The translations under genes and the position numbers were made by a program. A DNA stretch of 64,000 bases, taken from assembly GCA_949317995.1 (NCBI GenBank), contig OX439043.1:2162501-2226500 (forward strand), written 5' to 3'. How positions within the stretch are numbered: the stretch's first letter is position 1; every line of letters starts with the position of its first letter. The DNA is from Acholoe squamosa (taxonomy: Eukaryota; Annelida; Polychaeta; Phyllodocida; Polynoidae). Below are positions 12,701-22,925 of the stretch, one piece after another. The notes beneath the pieces are model-generated. The model was not told the DNA's origin. It made no database searches and worked only from the letters and a program-made list of their open reading frames with translations.

Positions 12701-14709
12701 CACACATCAAGGCCTTATCAGTCAAGCTGGCAGAACAACACACAAAGACCTTACGTAGTCAGGGGCCTGTTGAAGAGGTCTCCCTCCCACCAAGATCTAG
12801 GAGGCCCACAGGAGGCAAACCAGCCTCCAATACAACAGACCCACACTCAGTAGACCCCACACCACCCACCCTGTCTACTCAGGGAACAACCAGTTCTCAG
12901 GGATCCAACATTTCCCAGGGATCTCTACAGGACGCCCAACTCACGCTATCTACCTCAGGGGAAGAAGGATCTGCCTCAGGGGGTGGATCCACACCCTCAT
13001 CTAGATCCTCCACCCCAGCTCCAGCCTTTGACAGCCACTCCTCCAGAGACACCTCCCCCACACCCTCCATCATAGACACCGATGAAGGCCCCCAACCTAA
13101 TCAGACAGCTGAGAAGATAAGGGCCTATGAGAAGGCCATCCAAGATGCAGTTACTGCCCTAGAGACCAACAAGTCCCAGCAGGAGGAAAGGGAGAGGATC
13201 CTCAACCAACAACTGGCGGAGAGGAATGCAGCAATAGATGCTCAACAGAAGGCCATGGAAGATCAGCGGAAGTCCCTAGAGAGACAACAACAACAGATAG
13301 CAGATCTCATGAAGATGGTATCATCCCAGACCCCACAACCTCCCACACCTGCCATCACACCTGTTGTCACACCATCTGCCTCTGGATCCAAAGATGACAT
13401 CATAATCTCCATGGTGTCCAACATGACCAAGCTCATAGACAATAAACAGCAGGACGACAGAAAGATCAGGATACATGAGGTAACAAAACCCAAAACCTTT
13501 TCACACCCATCACCACTCATGTCAACAGCATTATTCATTGATCACAAATTCCCAGAATATCTGAAGGATAAGTACAAAGTGACAGACAGTGACACCATGG
13601 TAACATATTTACCCAAGTACCTCGAAGGACAAGCACTAGCTTGGTTTGAATCCTTCAGGGAGAGTGCCACACCTGATATGTTGACATGGACCAATGTAGT
13701 GAATAAATTAAAAGAGTATTTTGCTACTCGAGACAATATAATCTCAAGGACTGCACTCCGTGCACAAAAGATAGATGAACCTGTTCTAGACTATGCATGC
13801 CATCTCAGGAAAGTGTGTAATGCCCAACGCCAGAGTGATGAAACCCTAAGCAAGGCATTTACCCAAGGCATGAGGCCCTGGATCTCTGTAGCTCTTGAGA
13901 ACAAGAAAATAGACTCTTTTGACCAAGCCCTAGACCTAGCCCTAGAGGTTGAGACCCAAGAGAGATCTAGGAAGGTAAGAGATGCAGAATCCAACCCACA
14001 GCCTACTAAGAAAAAGGTCCAGGAAATCAGCACTAGTGCAGATGAAGATGTTAACCTAATGTCCAGTGCCCATGTAAGGCAACAGGAAGCTAAGGTTGCA
14101 TCAAGAGACCCTACCGGTAGATACAGAGGAAATAACTATGACCCCAACTACCAATCCAATAGAGGTAGAGGTAGAGGGGGCAACAACAACAACCGGGGGG
14201 GTCACAACAGTAGGAAAGACAACAGCTCTTCCAACTCCAACAATGGTAACTCTTCATACAGTGATAGGAGAGACAGAACCCCAAGTAATGGCAGATCCTA
14301 TAATAATCAAGGATCCAACAGTAGGAGCCAGAGTCCACATAGGAACTACAACTCTGGATCCTACAACAACTCTGGATCCTACAACAACAGCCAGGGTTCA
14401 AACAACTCTGGATCCTATAGTCAAGGATCCAACAGTAGGGGCCAGAGTCCACATAGGAACTACAACAGTGGATCCTACAACAACAATGGCGCCTACAACA
14501 ACCAGAGATCCAACAACTCCGGTCAATACAGCAACTCTGGTCAATATAACCAGGGTTCCAACCCACGCCAGGAGGATTACAAACCTGACACAAGAGGTTA
14601 CCAGGGGAACCAACAAAGTAACCCCCAAATACCACCTCATGTGATGGATCAAATCTCTAAGCTCCTGGTGGCAAGCATCTCAACCACCCCACAGAACCAG
14701 GAAAACTAG
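12688..14709 (+). CDS. gag: Gag polyprotein with coiled coil and prion-like, RGG-rich tail
   Basis: Structural protein expected to form the particle core. The frame is open from about 12613. I give a near-start GTG at 12688, but the start is uncertain: the first in-frame ATG in a strong context (GGCCATGG) is at 13255, and a non-AUG or spliced start is possible. From 12688 the order is a Ser/Thr/Pro-rich stretch (about residues 25-130), a Gln/Glu-rich coiled coil (140-215), a folded capsid-like region with motifs such as YLEGQALAWFESFRE (about 310-450), then a low-complexity tail (470-650) with RGRGRGGNNNNRGG and repeated GSYNN/SQGSN/SPHRNY blocks. No CCHC zinc knuckle is seen, as in errantiviruses, where Arg-rich tails may bind RNA instead. 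The Pol frame overlaps the end in -1. Confidence 0.85.
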   Translation: MRSTTHIKALSVKLAEQHTKTLRSQGPVEEVSLPPRSRRPTGGKPASNTTDPHSVDPTPPTLSTQGTTSSQGSNISQGSLQDAQLTLSTSGEEGSASGGGSTPSSRSSTPAPAFDSHSSRDTSPTPSIIDTDEGPQPNQTAEKIRAYEKAIQDAVTALETNKSQQEERERILNQQLAERNAAIDAQQKAMEDQRKSLERQQQQIADLMKMVSSQTPQPPTPAITPVVTPSASGSKDDIIISMVSNMTKLIDNKQQDDRKIRIHEVTKPKTFSHPSPLMSTALFIDHKFPEYLKDKYKVTDSDTMVTYLPKYLEGQALAWFESFRESATPDMLTWTNVVNKLKEYFATRDNIISRTALRAQKIDEPVLDYACHLRKVCNAQRQSDETLSKAFTQGMRPWISVALENKKIDSFDQALDLALEVETQERSRKVRDAESNPQPTKKKVQEISTSADEDVNLMSSAHVRQQEAKVASRDPTGRYRGNNYDPNYQSNRGRGRGGNNNNRGGHNSRKDNSSSNSNNGNSSYSDRRDRTPSNGRSYNNQGSNSRSQSPHRNYNSGSYNNSGSYNNSQGSNNSGSYSQGSNSRGQSPHRNYNSGSYNNNGAYNNQRSNNSGQYSNSGQYNQGSNPRQEDYKPDTRGYQGNQQSNPQIPPHVMDQISKLLVASISTTPQNQEN

Positions 14710-14750
14710 GATGTCACAGTGCCGATGGGCCAGTGCACTGTGACACCCCA
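14700..14750 (+). promoter_or_regulatory. Gag-Pol -1 frameshift signal with hairpin or pseudoknot
   Basis: Gag ends ...CAG GAA AAC TAG, and the Pol frame lies -1 to it with an overlap of about 50 bases. GGAAAAC (14700-14706) is a slippery-like heptamer. Six bases later comes a perfect 10-bp stem, GTCACAGTGC (14713-14722) pairing with GCACTGTGAC (14735-14744), with a 12-base loop. TGGG in the loop (14726-14729) can pair with CCCA (14747-14750), which would give an H-type pseudoknot. Position, spacing and frame all fit programmed -1 frameshifting, a mechanism known for Ty3/gypsy relatives. The heptamer is not the classic X XXY YYZ form. Confidence 0.75.
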
Positions 14751-17700
14751 AATACAAACAATCAATCAGGATTGACAAAGATCCAACCAGAGACAATTGC
14801 TAGTGCAAATCTACCATCTAACAGACAGAGACGTCCATCAGTGATACACATCACCCCACCAGATTCATCATCAAAGGATACAGGTGAGAGTACCAAGCTT
14901 TCTATTGTACTTCTTCAAAATGGCTGTATCAATGCAAATCTATATGATGTTTCAGATGTACAATGTTTGGTTGATACAGGTGCTACTATCACCTGTGTCA
15001 GACAATCATTCCTCATGGATCTCCAAAAGAGATTCCATATCCAACTGAGGAAATCTAAAATCAACATCCACTTGGCAGATGGATCGGTGTGTCATGTTGG
15101 ACATTCAGCTATGCTGAACTTTAGAATCCAAGGTGTCAGATTCCAATACCAATTTGCTGTAATACCCAACCTCACACAGCCCGTGGTACTCGGCACAGAT
15201 TTCTTAAGCACTACAAAATCTCAAATTGAATTTAATTTTGATCCTGAACAAATTCTCAAACCCATTAGGGCAGTGAGGGATTTTACCATCCCTCCATTCT
15301 CTGAACTTGCAGTATTGGGTAAGGTCACATCTACTCAATCACTGCAAGGGAAAACTGGAGTAGTAGATAACCTCCAAAGAAATAACAATGCCCCATATCT
15401 AGTTCAAAGGGCAGCAGTAACCCCCAGGGAAAATAACAAACATCCCCTAGTGTTACTCAACACCAGCAGGCGCCCACATAAAATCAAAAAGGGTGCCATC
15501 ATAGCTCTATTTCAGGAAGTCAAGGAATCTGATTTAGAGAGACCTCAACAGGTGTCAGACACAACCCCACACACTGATCGATCCATCTCAGCCATACGGC
15601 CTGAGGATGTAACTCAATGCAGTGACACAGACTCAGACTGTGAGTCCACATATGCTGACCCTGAACCCAACTCAATCAGACTCTCTGAAATAGCTGCTAT
15701 ACATAGTGAGGCACATGACCTCGAGCCAGAATTGGAAGAGAATGTTCCACCAAAATCTGTGCTCACATCCAAAGATCAGCATGAGAGATTAAGATCACTG
15801 CTGACCAAGTATGATGATGTATTTGTAGGAAAAGATGGAGACATTGGTGCCACACACCTGTATACACACTCTATACATGTAAAACCTGAGGCAGTACCAT
15901 GTCATTTCCTACCATATAGACAAACACCAGAAAAACAGGCCGCAATAGGGGAAGAGTGTGAAAGGCTAGTACAACAGGGCATTCTGAGAGAATGTGCTGA
16001 GGGCCCCTGGGCCTCCAGATCCTTTTTAGTACAAAAATCATCGGGAGGCCATCGGCTCGTCACAGATTTTCGTTATTTGAACCAGAACACGATAAATCAA
16101 GCCTTATCTACACCCCGGGCCGATGACACTCTAGACATGATAGGGTCACTCAGACCAAGAGTATTCAGTAAGCTAGATGCCCAACAGGGATTTTTTCAAA
16201 TTCCTATAAGACAGGAGGACCAGCATAAAACCGCATTCATAGCAAATGACAAAAAATATGTCTATGAAAGGATGCCGATGGGTTTAGCGACGGCACCGGC
16301 GGGATTCTGCCATCTAGTCACATTAATTCTGAACAAACTCAAGTACAAATGTGCCCTACCATACCTAGATGACATATTGGTATTATCACCATCAATCGAA
16401 CAACACTTCCATGACCTGGAAGATGTGTTCAACAGCCTAAGAGTTGGTAAACTCAAACTGAAGAAATCAAAATGTGAATACTTCATAGACAGAATAGACT
16501 TCTTGGGAATGAGAGTCACACCCATGGGACTACAACCATCTCCCACAAAGGTGGAGTCAATCAAAACCTTCCCAACACCAAAATCAGTCAAAAATGTCCG
16601 ATCCTTCACAGGCCTATGCCAATACTTCAAAAAGTTTATCAAAGGTTATGCCCAAATTGCTAGACCATTGTATGATCTACAGACACATCTCAAAGCATTT
16701 GTCTGGACAGAAGAGGCAGATAATGCTTTCAAAACATTAAAGCATGCCCTCTGTACCAATGCTCTCTTCAGATATCCAAACTATGAGAAAGAGTTCAGTT
16801 TGGCAACTGATGCTTCCAATGTGAGTTTAGGAGCTGTACTCTCACAGAGAGATAATGAAGGAGTGCTCAGACCAGTAGCCTTTGCAGGTAGAACCCTCTC
16901 CAAACATGAGAGAAATTACAATACCACAGAGAGAGAACTACTGGGAGTAGTGTATGGAGTACTACACTTCAGACACTATCTAGAGACTAGACATTTCCAA
17001 TTATACACAGACCATGCAGCCCTAATCCCACTACTAACCAATACAGGACTCACACATAGATGGGCCAGATGGGCTCTAGACATACAACAATTTTCATTCA
17101 CCATCCAACATGTGAAAGGTGATGATAACACACCACCAGATGCTATGTCTAGAAGAGAATACCCAGATTCTGGACCCATGACTAACCCTCCACCCCCACC
17201 AAGGAGAGTTAGAGCAGCCAGTAGAACCAAGTTTGCAAAAGTAACAAAGAAAGTACCATTCAAAAGGGATGATCCACCCAACACCATTGAAAAGCCAGAG
17301 ACACCCATTAGGGGTATCTTGAAGCAATCTACACACTATGTGTTTTGCCACTGTGAGAGAGAATACTCACAACTCTTTCCAGATAATGACTTCGAGCCTA
17401 TTGAATTCTCATCACTCAATCAGATGCTGAAGGCAACTCCTAAGGAGCCACCCTTCACCCCACCTGACTCAGATGATGAAGATCCAGAAGACACAATATA
17501 TGCTATTACTCAAGCAACTTCTAAATCAGTCAGATTCTTTGAACCAATGCAGGGAGAGGAAACATCAAACCATTTGTGTCCTATGACCACACGCTCAAAG
17601 ACTAGAGAAATGATTCAGGAGGGCACACCAAAACCCCCCACACAATCACAAACTATTCTAAATGAGAAAAAGGTCACAGGAAACAAACCTGCCAAAACCC

Positions 17701-19463
17701 CACCTGCCAGGAAAAATGTCACAAAAGACACTGCATCTACTAAGTCAAAGAACTCTGAGACAAAGAAGAATGACAAAAAGCAAATTGTGCCTTTAAAGAA
17801 AAAGGTTGCCACTCCCATTAAGGCGAGAATAGGCCCTCCAAAGGAGCCTACACACCAAAACAAGAGTGACACACCCCAACAAAAGGCACAAGATAGGCCA
17901 ATAGTCGATGAAAAAGAAAAAGAAAGAGACAGAATAAAACAACATGTGCTAGATATAAATCAACTACTGGATCAGATTCCCGACACATCCATCTCAGGTA
18001 CAAACCTTGGCTTGGAACAAAGGAAAGACAAGGACCTATTGCCCCTCATACAGTATCTTGAGGATGGAACCTTGCCTGCACCAAAAGCACAAGGAAATAG
18101 AATCATCAACCAAGGCCAGACATACACCTTGGTAAATGGTACATTAGTCCATATATGCCCCATAAATTGGAGAAAAACCAATACTGTACCACTTCAAATT
18201 GTTATACCACAGCAATGGGTAACAAGTACACTACAGTATTTCCATGACTCACCTACTGGCGGCCATCTTGGTTCAAGTAGGATGCTGTCAGCACTCCGAC
18301 CTAGGGTATATTGGAAGTCTATGCTAGCAGACACAACAAAATATGTTTCCACCTGCCACACATGCCTCACAGCAAAAAGGCAAGTACACTCACACAAAAC
18401 ACCAATGAAAGTGAGAGAGTACATGACTTCACCAATGAAGTTCCTAAACCTAGACGCGGTGGGACCACTTCCCACAACTGCCAGGGGAAACAAACATATA
18501 CAAGTCTGCATAGATTATGCTACCAGATATGCAACAGCTTGGGCTACTACTGACTTAAAAGCTGAGACAACAGCAGCAGAGTTCTACAAGAATATAATTT
18601 GTCATCATGGAACACCAGCCACCCTTCAAACAGACAATGGGACATGTTATACAGGTGCAAAGTTCACAAAGTTAACTAAACACCTCAAGATCAAACATAA
18701 ATTCTCCTCACCATACAGGCCACAATCAAATGGGCTTGTAGAGAGATTCAATGCTAGCATAGGCACAGCACTCAGAGCATTCTGCTCAAAGCACCAAAAC
18801 AATTGGGATTCATTTATTGAACCCATAACCTTTGCATTAAACAACACTGAATCCCAAACCACAGGATTCACCCCTTTCTTCCTACTCCATGGAAGAAACC
18901 CAGCCACCCCAATGGACTTAGGGCTGGGAATACAGGAAGACATATCCACCGTAGCAGACCATGTAGCTAACATGATAACAAATCAAGATACCTCTAGGAG
19001 GAAAGCTATAGAAAGGGTCGCCAAGCTACAAAAGGAAAGAAAGGATAGATATGATAAGAAACTTACACCACAGGAAATCAAGGTCACCGACATGGTGTAC
19101 CTAAACATACCAAGAATCCTGACCAATACAGAGTGTAAGAAACTTCAACCCCTTTTTATGGGACCATATGTTGTAGTAGATAGACCTAGTTTGACAAGTG
19201 CCAAACTCAAAAACTTGGACACCAATCTATTGGTGGCCAGACCAGTGCACATAGACAGACTGAAAAAGGTTGTGGCTGTCAGAAATAATGAATTTGCACA
19301 CAGGCTTATTCCACATGAGGCCAAATACTACAGCAAAATTGTAAGGAACAAAAATGATATCACCCTTACAAGAGAAACCACAGGCATAGGCCCTATCAAG
19401 CCTAGGCCTGCACACCACATCCTAAGAAAGACATCTAGGTGTGGTGCAGTTTCAAGAAATTAG
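14706..19463 (+). CDS. pol: Pol polyprotein: protease, reverse transcriptase, RNase H, integrase
   Basis: Replication enzymes of the element, probably made as Gag-Pol by -1 frameshifting; the start given is the first codon read only in the Pol frame. Order: aspartic protease with VDTGAT (about residue 90); reverse transcriptase with SKLDAQQGFFQIPI, MPMGLATAPAGF and YLDDILVLS (about 550); RNase H with LATDASNVSLGAVLSQ (about 700); then a Lys/Pro/acid-rich spacer of about 270 residues; integrase zinc-binding H-H-C-C part (HLGSSRM ... CHTC, about 1180-1220) and catalytic D-D-E core (NLDAVGPL, QTDNGT, RPQSNGLVERFN); and a C-terminal GPY/F-like module (FMGPYVVVDR). About 1,585 residues, long for the family because of the spacer. 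The RT-RNase H-integrase order is that of Ty3/gypsy. The frame is open throughout. Confidence 0.95.
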   Translation, partial: LGCHSADGPVHCDTPNTNNQSGLTKIQPETIASANLPSNRQRRPSVIHITPPDSSSKDTGESTKLSIVLLQNGCINANLYDVSDVQCLVDTGATITCVRQSFLMDLQKRFHIQLRKSKINIHLADGSVCHVGHSAMLNFRIQGVRFQYQFAVIPNLTQPVVLGTDFLSTTKSQIEFNFDPEQILKPIRAVRDFTIPPFSELAVLGKVTSTQSLQGKTGVVDNLQRNNNAPYLVQRAAVTPRENNKHPLVLLNTSRRPHKIKKGAIIALFQEVKESDLERPQQVSDTTPHTDRSISAIRPEDVTQCSDTDSDCESTYADPEPNSIRLSEIAAIHSEAHDLEPELEENVPPKSVLTSKDQHERLRSLLTKYDDVFVGKDGDIGATHLYTHSIHVKPEAVPCHFLPYRQTPEKQAAIGEECERLVQQGILRECAEGPWASRSFLVQKSSGGHRLVTDFRYLNQNTINQALSTPRADDTLDMIGSLRPRVFSKLDAQQGFFQIPIRQEDQHKTAFIANDKKYVYERMPMGLATAPAGFCHLVTLILNKLKYKCALPYLDDILVLSPSIEQHFHDLEDVFNSLRVGKLKLKKSKCEYFIDRIDFLGMRVTPMGLQPSPTKVESIKTFPTPKSVKNVRSFTGLCQYFKKFIKGYAQIARPLYDLQTHLKAFVWTEEADNAFKTLKHALCTNALFRYPNYEKEFSLATDASNVSLGAVLSQRDNEGVLRPVAFAGRTLSKHERNYNTTERELLGVVYGVLHFRHYLETRHFQLYTDHAALIPLLTNTGLTHRWARWALDIQQFSFTIQHVKGDDNTPPDAMSRREYPDSGPMTNPPPPPRRVRAASRTKFAKVTKKVPFKRDDPPNTIEKPETPIRGILKQSTHYVFCHCEREYSQLFPDNDFEPIEFSSLNQMLKATPKEPPFTPPDSDDEDPEDTIYAITQATSKSVRFFEPMQGEETSNHLCPMTTRSKTREMIQEGTPKPPTQSQTILNEKKVTGNKPAKTPPARKNVTKDTASTKSKNSETKKNDKKQIVPLKKKVATPIKARIGPPKEPTHQNKSDTPQQKAQDRPIVDEKEKERDRIKQHVLDINQLLDQIPDTSISGTNLGLEQRKDKDLLPLIQYLEDGTLPAPKAQGNRIINQGQTYTLVNGTLVHICPINWRKTNTVPLQIVIPQQWVTSTLQYFHDSPTGGHLGSSRMLSALRPRVYWKSMLADTTKYVSTCHTCLTAKRQVHSHKTPMKVREYMTSPMKFLNLDAVGPLPTTARGNKHIQVCIDYATRYATAWATTDLKAETTAAEFYKNIICHHGTPATLQTDNGTCYTGAKFTKLTKHLKIKHKFSSPYRPQSNGLVERFNASIGTALRAFCSKHQNNWDSFIEPITFALNNTESQTTGFTPFFLLHGRNPATPMDLGLGIQEDISTVADHVANMITNQDTSRRKAIERVAKLQKERKDRYDKKLTPQEIKVTDMVYLNIPRILTNTECKKLQPLFMGPYVVVDRPSLTSAKLKNLDTNLLVARPVHIDRLKKVVAVRNNEFAHRLIPHEAKYYSKIVRNKNDITLTRETTGIGPIKPRPAHHILRKTSRCGAVSRN

Positions 19464-20292
19464 GAACAAGATTGAGATACCAAAAGACATAAGATTTTCA
19501 AAATGTATTACAAATTCTCTTCATCCACACATAAGACATGTGTGACTGATAATGAATTACTTATAGGTATATGAAGCCAATCAAATTTGTAAATATATCA
19601 GTAGGTTATTGCCTCTGAAAGGGTCAAAGACTGGGACCCCCCAAGTAAAGCAGACATGAAGTCTAAGAAGAGTAAGGGTAACACAATGGAGTGTCTAAAG
19701 CCTAATCCCCACATGAAAGAGCGCGCTATGCCAACACAGCAGTCTATAGAGATCAATTGACCTTATAAGCTACACTCAGACAACTGTCTAGACGGTCATG
19801 AATGGCTGTCCTGGATGACAGGAGGAGCTAATTACCAGTACACAGAGTACACAATAGACCCCCACAGTTGCAGACACTGGAGATCAAGGCCTTGACTCCA
19901 GAGAAACAATACCAGGCCCACAATGGATGTGGGTAGGGTAGGCTACATAAGAAGCACTGTGGACCATAGCCCACCATCAGTCTTCATCCAGCTGCAGTCT
20001 GGAACACAAGTCTACAGGACCCCACTTGGGAATTAGCCAGCCCACTTCTCCATTAGGAGAGACTGCACTAGGATAAAGAACACACCTACTTCACCTTCAA
20101 CCTGACCTTACCATTTACTGGTCAATCTCTATAGACTCACCGGACATATTGCCAAGACAGCTCAATCTTGCAAAGGTACAGTTTGAACCACTTCATTTAA
20201 AAGTGTTACACCATACACTTAGACTTTACCAGCACCAAATCACTACAAATTTGACAAGACCTTAAACAGCAAACTTGCTTTACACAAGCACC
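19464..20292 (+). other. Pol-env intervening region
   Basis: 829 bases without a supported coding frame. In env-bearing relatives env is translated from a spliced subgenomic RNA, so an acceptor is expected here or near the env start; AACCTGACCTTACCATTTAC and pyrimidine-rich stretches occur near 20,100, but I cannot choose a site. A hairpin-forming GTCCTGGATGACAGGA is present near 19809. Confidence 0.5.
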
Positions 20293-22776
20293 ATGGGGAC
20301 ACTGAGAGTTTCACCCATACTGCTAACTATGCTGTTATTATATACTATTGAACCATTTACTGCAGGTTATACACCTGTGGTGAGACAAAACATAGGAGTA
20401 GTATTCAAACCTAGCCCTCAACCATTGGTCAATGGACATACAACCACAACACTATTGTTAGCTATCCCCTACAAGATACCTCGGGCACCCGTTACCCAAG
20501 GATCCATAAGGGATAGAATACTCCAGTTGACCACTCCTACTCTACAAGATCATACCTCTGGCCAAATTATCCAACAAGCTAAGGAGCTAGACACCTTGCT
20601 GGAAATTGCAGACAAGGAGATAAATGAAACACTAGCCTCCATCAAATTGTTCTTATCCAACCCCATAAACACATTGGGCAAGGCCAAAAGAGAGGCCATA
20701 CTGGGTTTTCTAGCACCCCTGTTTCGCGGTGTGCTAGGTCTAGCCACAGTAGAAGATGTAAACCAAGTAATGGGACAGCTCAAGAACATAGATGAAATAC
20801 TAAGAAAATTTGCTAAACAGGATCAGGAAGCAGCTAATCTCATTGAAAAGATCACAGACAGACAAGATAAGTTTGTTAAAGCATACATCCAAGATAAGAA
20901 GGTACTGGACAGCACAATCAACACCATAGGTGACACCGTCAACCTGTGGGCCTCTAACATGTCCAGGTCACTTGACTCATATTCAAGGCACGAGAAAACT
21001 CAAAGGGAAAAAATGCAAGTATTAAATGATGCACTAATTATCATAGCAGCAAGAATGAATACAGTTCAATCACTGCAAAGGACAAATGCAGCCCTGAGGA
21101 TGCTATCATCAGGGATCCTAACCCCTGATATAGTGCCACCCTCAGACCTTGCTAGATATCTAATTGACATTAATAACAAACTTAGGATTACACACCCTGG
21201 AGCACAAGTCGCAATTAATGACTTAGATTTCTATTATTCACAGAAGCTGACCTCATACACTTACTCAGCTCACCATATATATATTCATCTGGACATTATA
21301 ATTCAATCTACCACCTCAACCTTCAAACTGTACCAAATGATTACATCACCCATGCCTATAGACACACAGGAGACCCCCACCAGAGGAGTCACCAAACTAC
21401 AAACCACAACTGAGTTTCTAGCAGTATCTTACGATGAATCATTATTTATCGAATTGGACTCAGCAGATATGCAGGCATGTGAAGGTACTACAGTAAAGGT
21501 ATGCAGAGATGTAAATGGTAGAATCTATAAACACAGGCCTACATGCCCTGTAGCCATTTTTACTAACCAGGCTCAACAGATTAAGGAACATTGCAAGTTT
21601 ACAGTTTCACCACTGCAAGCACCTACCACCCATGCTATTTCCATTTCTGAAGATGAGTATCTGGTCACTACTAATGAACCCCATTACTTTATCAACTGCC
21701 ATGGTAAAACGTCTGAAACTCGAAAGGCCCAGTCCTACTCAATCATAGGTGTACCCTGTGGGTGCACGATCAGTGTAGGAGAATTTTCTCTTCCAAACAC
21801 AAGGTTGCCCTGTAACTCAACCTTATCATTTCATTACATTCTCAAGACAATTAATTTACCATTCATGGCAGCACTTAACAAAATTTCTGAAACCAAACCA
21901 GATGAAAGAGAGAATCTTCCAAATCTCCCAGTAGTAAACCTTTCTAGAACCTTAGAAAAACTACAGGAAAATCCAATCATGGATGATATTACTCAACTAA
22001 ATTTAGAGCCCTTTATAGTATACATACTACTCAAATTATACAGACTAGGAGGGACTGTAGCCTACCTGCCTACAGCCAAAGCATTCAGACTAGTCACCGA
22101 GCTGCCCCTACACAAATTGCTCCCAGATAAGAATCCTACCAAATTAACCCCTACAGAGGAAACCCACACCCCTTTCCTCACAATTCAGGAAACCCACACC
22201 CTAATAATTGCTATATTATTCACCCTGACCATCTACTCAGCCTACAGAATAATGAAGTACCTTAAGAAATTTGCACAGACACACTGTGGCAAGAAAAATG
22301 TGGCCAAGCGCACAAACCCCACAGTATATTTTAAAATATATTGTGGAGACTCAAACTTCGCGCTACCCTTGAGGCCAATACCACATGAATTTGATGAGAT
22401 TAAATCAGCAGCTGCCCCTACCTATAAGGATATAGTGGTTAAAACCTTCCCACTACCTAAGGCTATATTTACCTGGAATGGACCAGCAGTTATAACAACA
22501 CAGAGAGGAGAATTTGCTTATCACCTCCCTCAGGTGATACACCTACCTTGGCGCACTAGGTTCAGCACTATACCAGCCCTTAGAAACAAAGGACTGTACT
22601 ACTCCATGCTTCTCCAGAATGATTGTGGCACCAGCCCGGTGACCATGACAGCACTGGAAAATACAACAGATATAATTATTGACGAACAACAGGAGGAGAC
22701 CGCAAGGTCAAACATGCAGACTATTGCTAATTTTCTAAACCACCAGCCCTCCCCGGTGACTGTGGAAACAGCCTAG
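20293..22776 (+). CDS. env: Envelope glycoprotein, baculovirus F / errantivirus type
   Basis: Membrane fusion protein, class I-like by family. I start at the ATG in a perfect CACCATGG context, which gives 827 residues; upstream frame extension has only non-ATG codons. Residues 1-25 form a signal peptide (ILLTMLLLYTI). A basic cleavage site KAKR at about 134 is followed at once by a hydrophobic fusion peptide (ILGFLAPLFRGVLGLATVEDV), the layout typical of F proteins. Then come heptad-rich helices and the family-like block RMLSSGILTPDIVPPSDLARY, N-glycosylation sites (NET, NMS, NST, NLS) and many cysteines at 390-500. A membrane segment lies at about 634-658 (LIIAILFTLTIYSAYRIMKYL). An unusually long tail of about 165 residues follows. 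The frame is intact. Confidence 0.88.
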   Translation: MGTLRVSPILLTMLLLYTIEPFTAGYTPVVRQNIGVVFKPSPQPLVNGHTTTTLLLAIPYKIPRAPVTQGSIRDRILQLTTPTLQDHTSGQIIQQAKELDTLLEIADKEINETLASIKLFLSNPINTLGKAKREAILGFLAPLFRGVLGLATVEDVNQVMGQLKNIDEILRKFAKQDQEAANLIEKITDRQDKFVKAYIQDKKVLDSTINTIGDTVNLWASNMSRSLDSYSRHEKTQREKMQVLNDALIIIAARMNTVQSLQRTNAALRMLSSGILTPDIVPPSDLARYLIDINNKLRITHPGAQVAINDLDFYYSQKLTSYTYSAHHIYIHLDIIIQSTTSTFKLYQMITSPMPIDTQETPTRGVTKLQTTTEFLAVSYDESLFIELDSADMQACEGTTVKVCRDVNGRIYKHRPTCPVAIFTNQAQQIKEHCKFTVSPLQAPTTHAISISEDEYLVTTNEPHYFINCHGKTSETRKAQSYSIIGVPCGCTISVGEFSLPNTRLPCNSTLSFHYILKTINLPFMAALNKISETKPDERENLPNLPVVNLSRTLEKLQENPIMDDITQLNLEPFIVYILLKLYRLGGTVAYLPTAKAFRLVTELPLHKLLPDKNPTKLTPTEETHTPFLTIQETHTLIIAILFTLTIYSAYRIMKYLKKFAQTHCGKKNVAKRTNPTVYFKIYCGDSNFALPLRPIPHEFDEIKSAAAPTYKDIVVKTFPLPKAIFTWNGPAVITTQRGEFAYHLPQVIHLPWRTRFSTIPALRNKGLYYSMLLQNDCGTSPVTMTALENTTDIIIDEQQEETARSNMQTIANFLNHQPSPVTVETA

Positions 22777-22862
22777 ACTGCCCACAGCCTAGGCTGCCCC
22801 CAGTCCACCACCAGGAGACAACACATCAGAGACAGTATTCAGAACTTTTCGGACAATTTGCC

Positions 22863-22878
22863 GGCCCTGAAAAGGGCC
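22863..22878 (-). terminator. Histone-mRNA-type 3' stem-loop of the antisense gene
   Basis: On the minus strand the sequence reads CCCAAA GGCCCTTTTCAGGGCC GGCA. The 16 bases fit the replication-dependent histone stem-loop exactly: 6-bp stem GGCCCT/AGGGCC, loop TTTC, and an A-rich 5' flank. A purine-rich GTCCGAAAAGTT about 8-18 bases downstream could act as a U7-like downstream element. It lies 47 bases after the stop codon of the antisense frame, the spacing usual in histone genes. On the plus strand the loop would be GAAA, which does not fit, so the signal belongs to the antisense transcript. Confidence 0.75.
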
Positions 22879-22925
22879 TTTGGGATGGCGGGTTTTTACA
22901 CCCTAGGTTTCAGTCAGTCGGGATC

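Noticed and set aside
14096-14644. Thr-rich 182-residue frame and a Cys-rich minus frame across the end of gag
   Set aside because: Shadow frames of the low-complexity Gag tail; the Gag frame continues through and has the known order.
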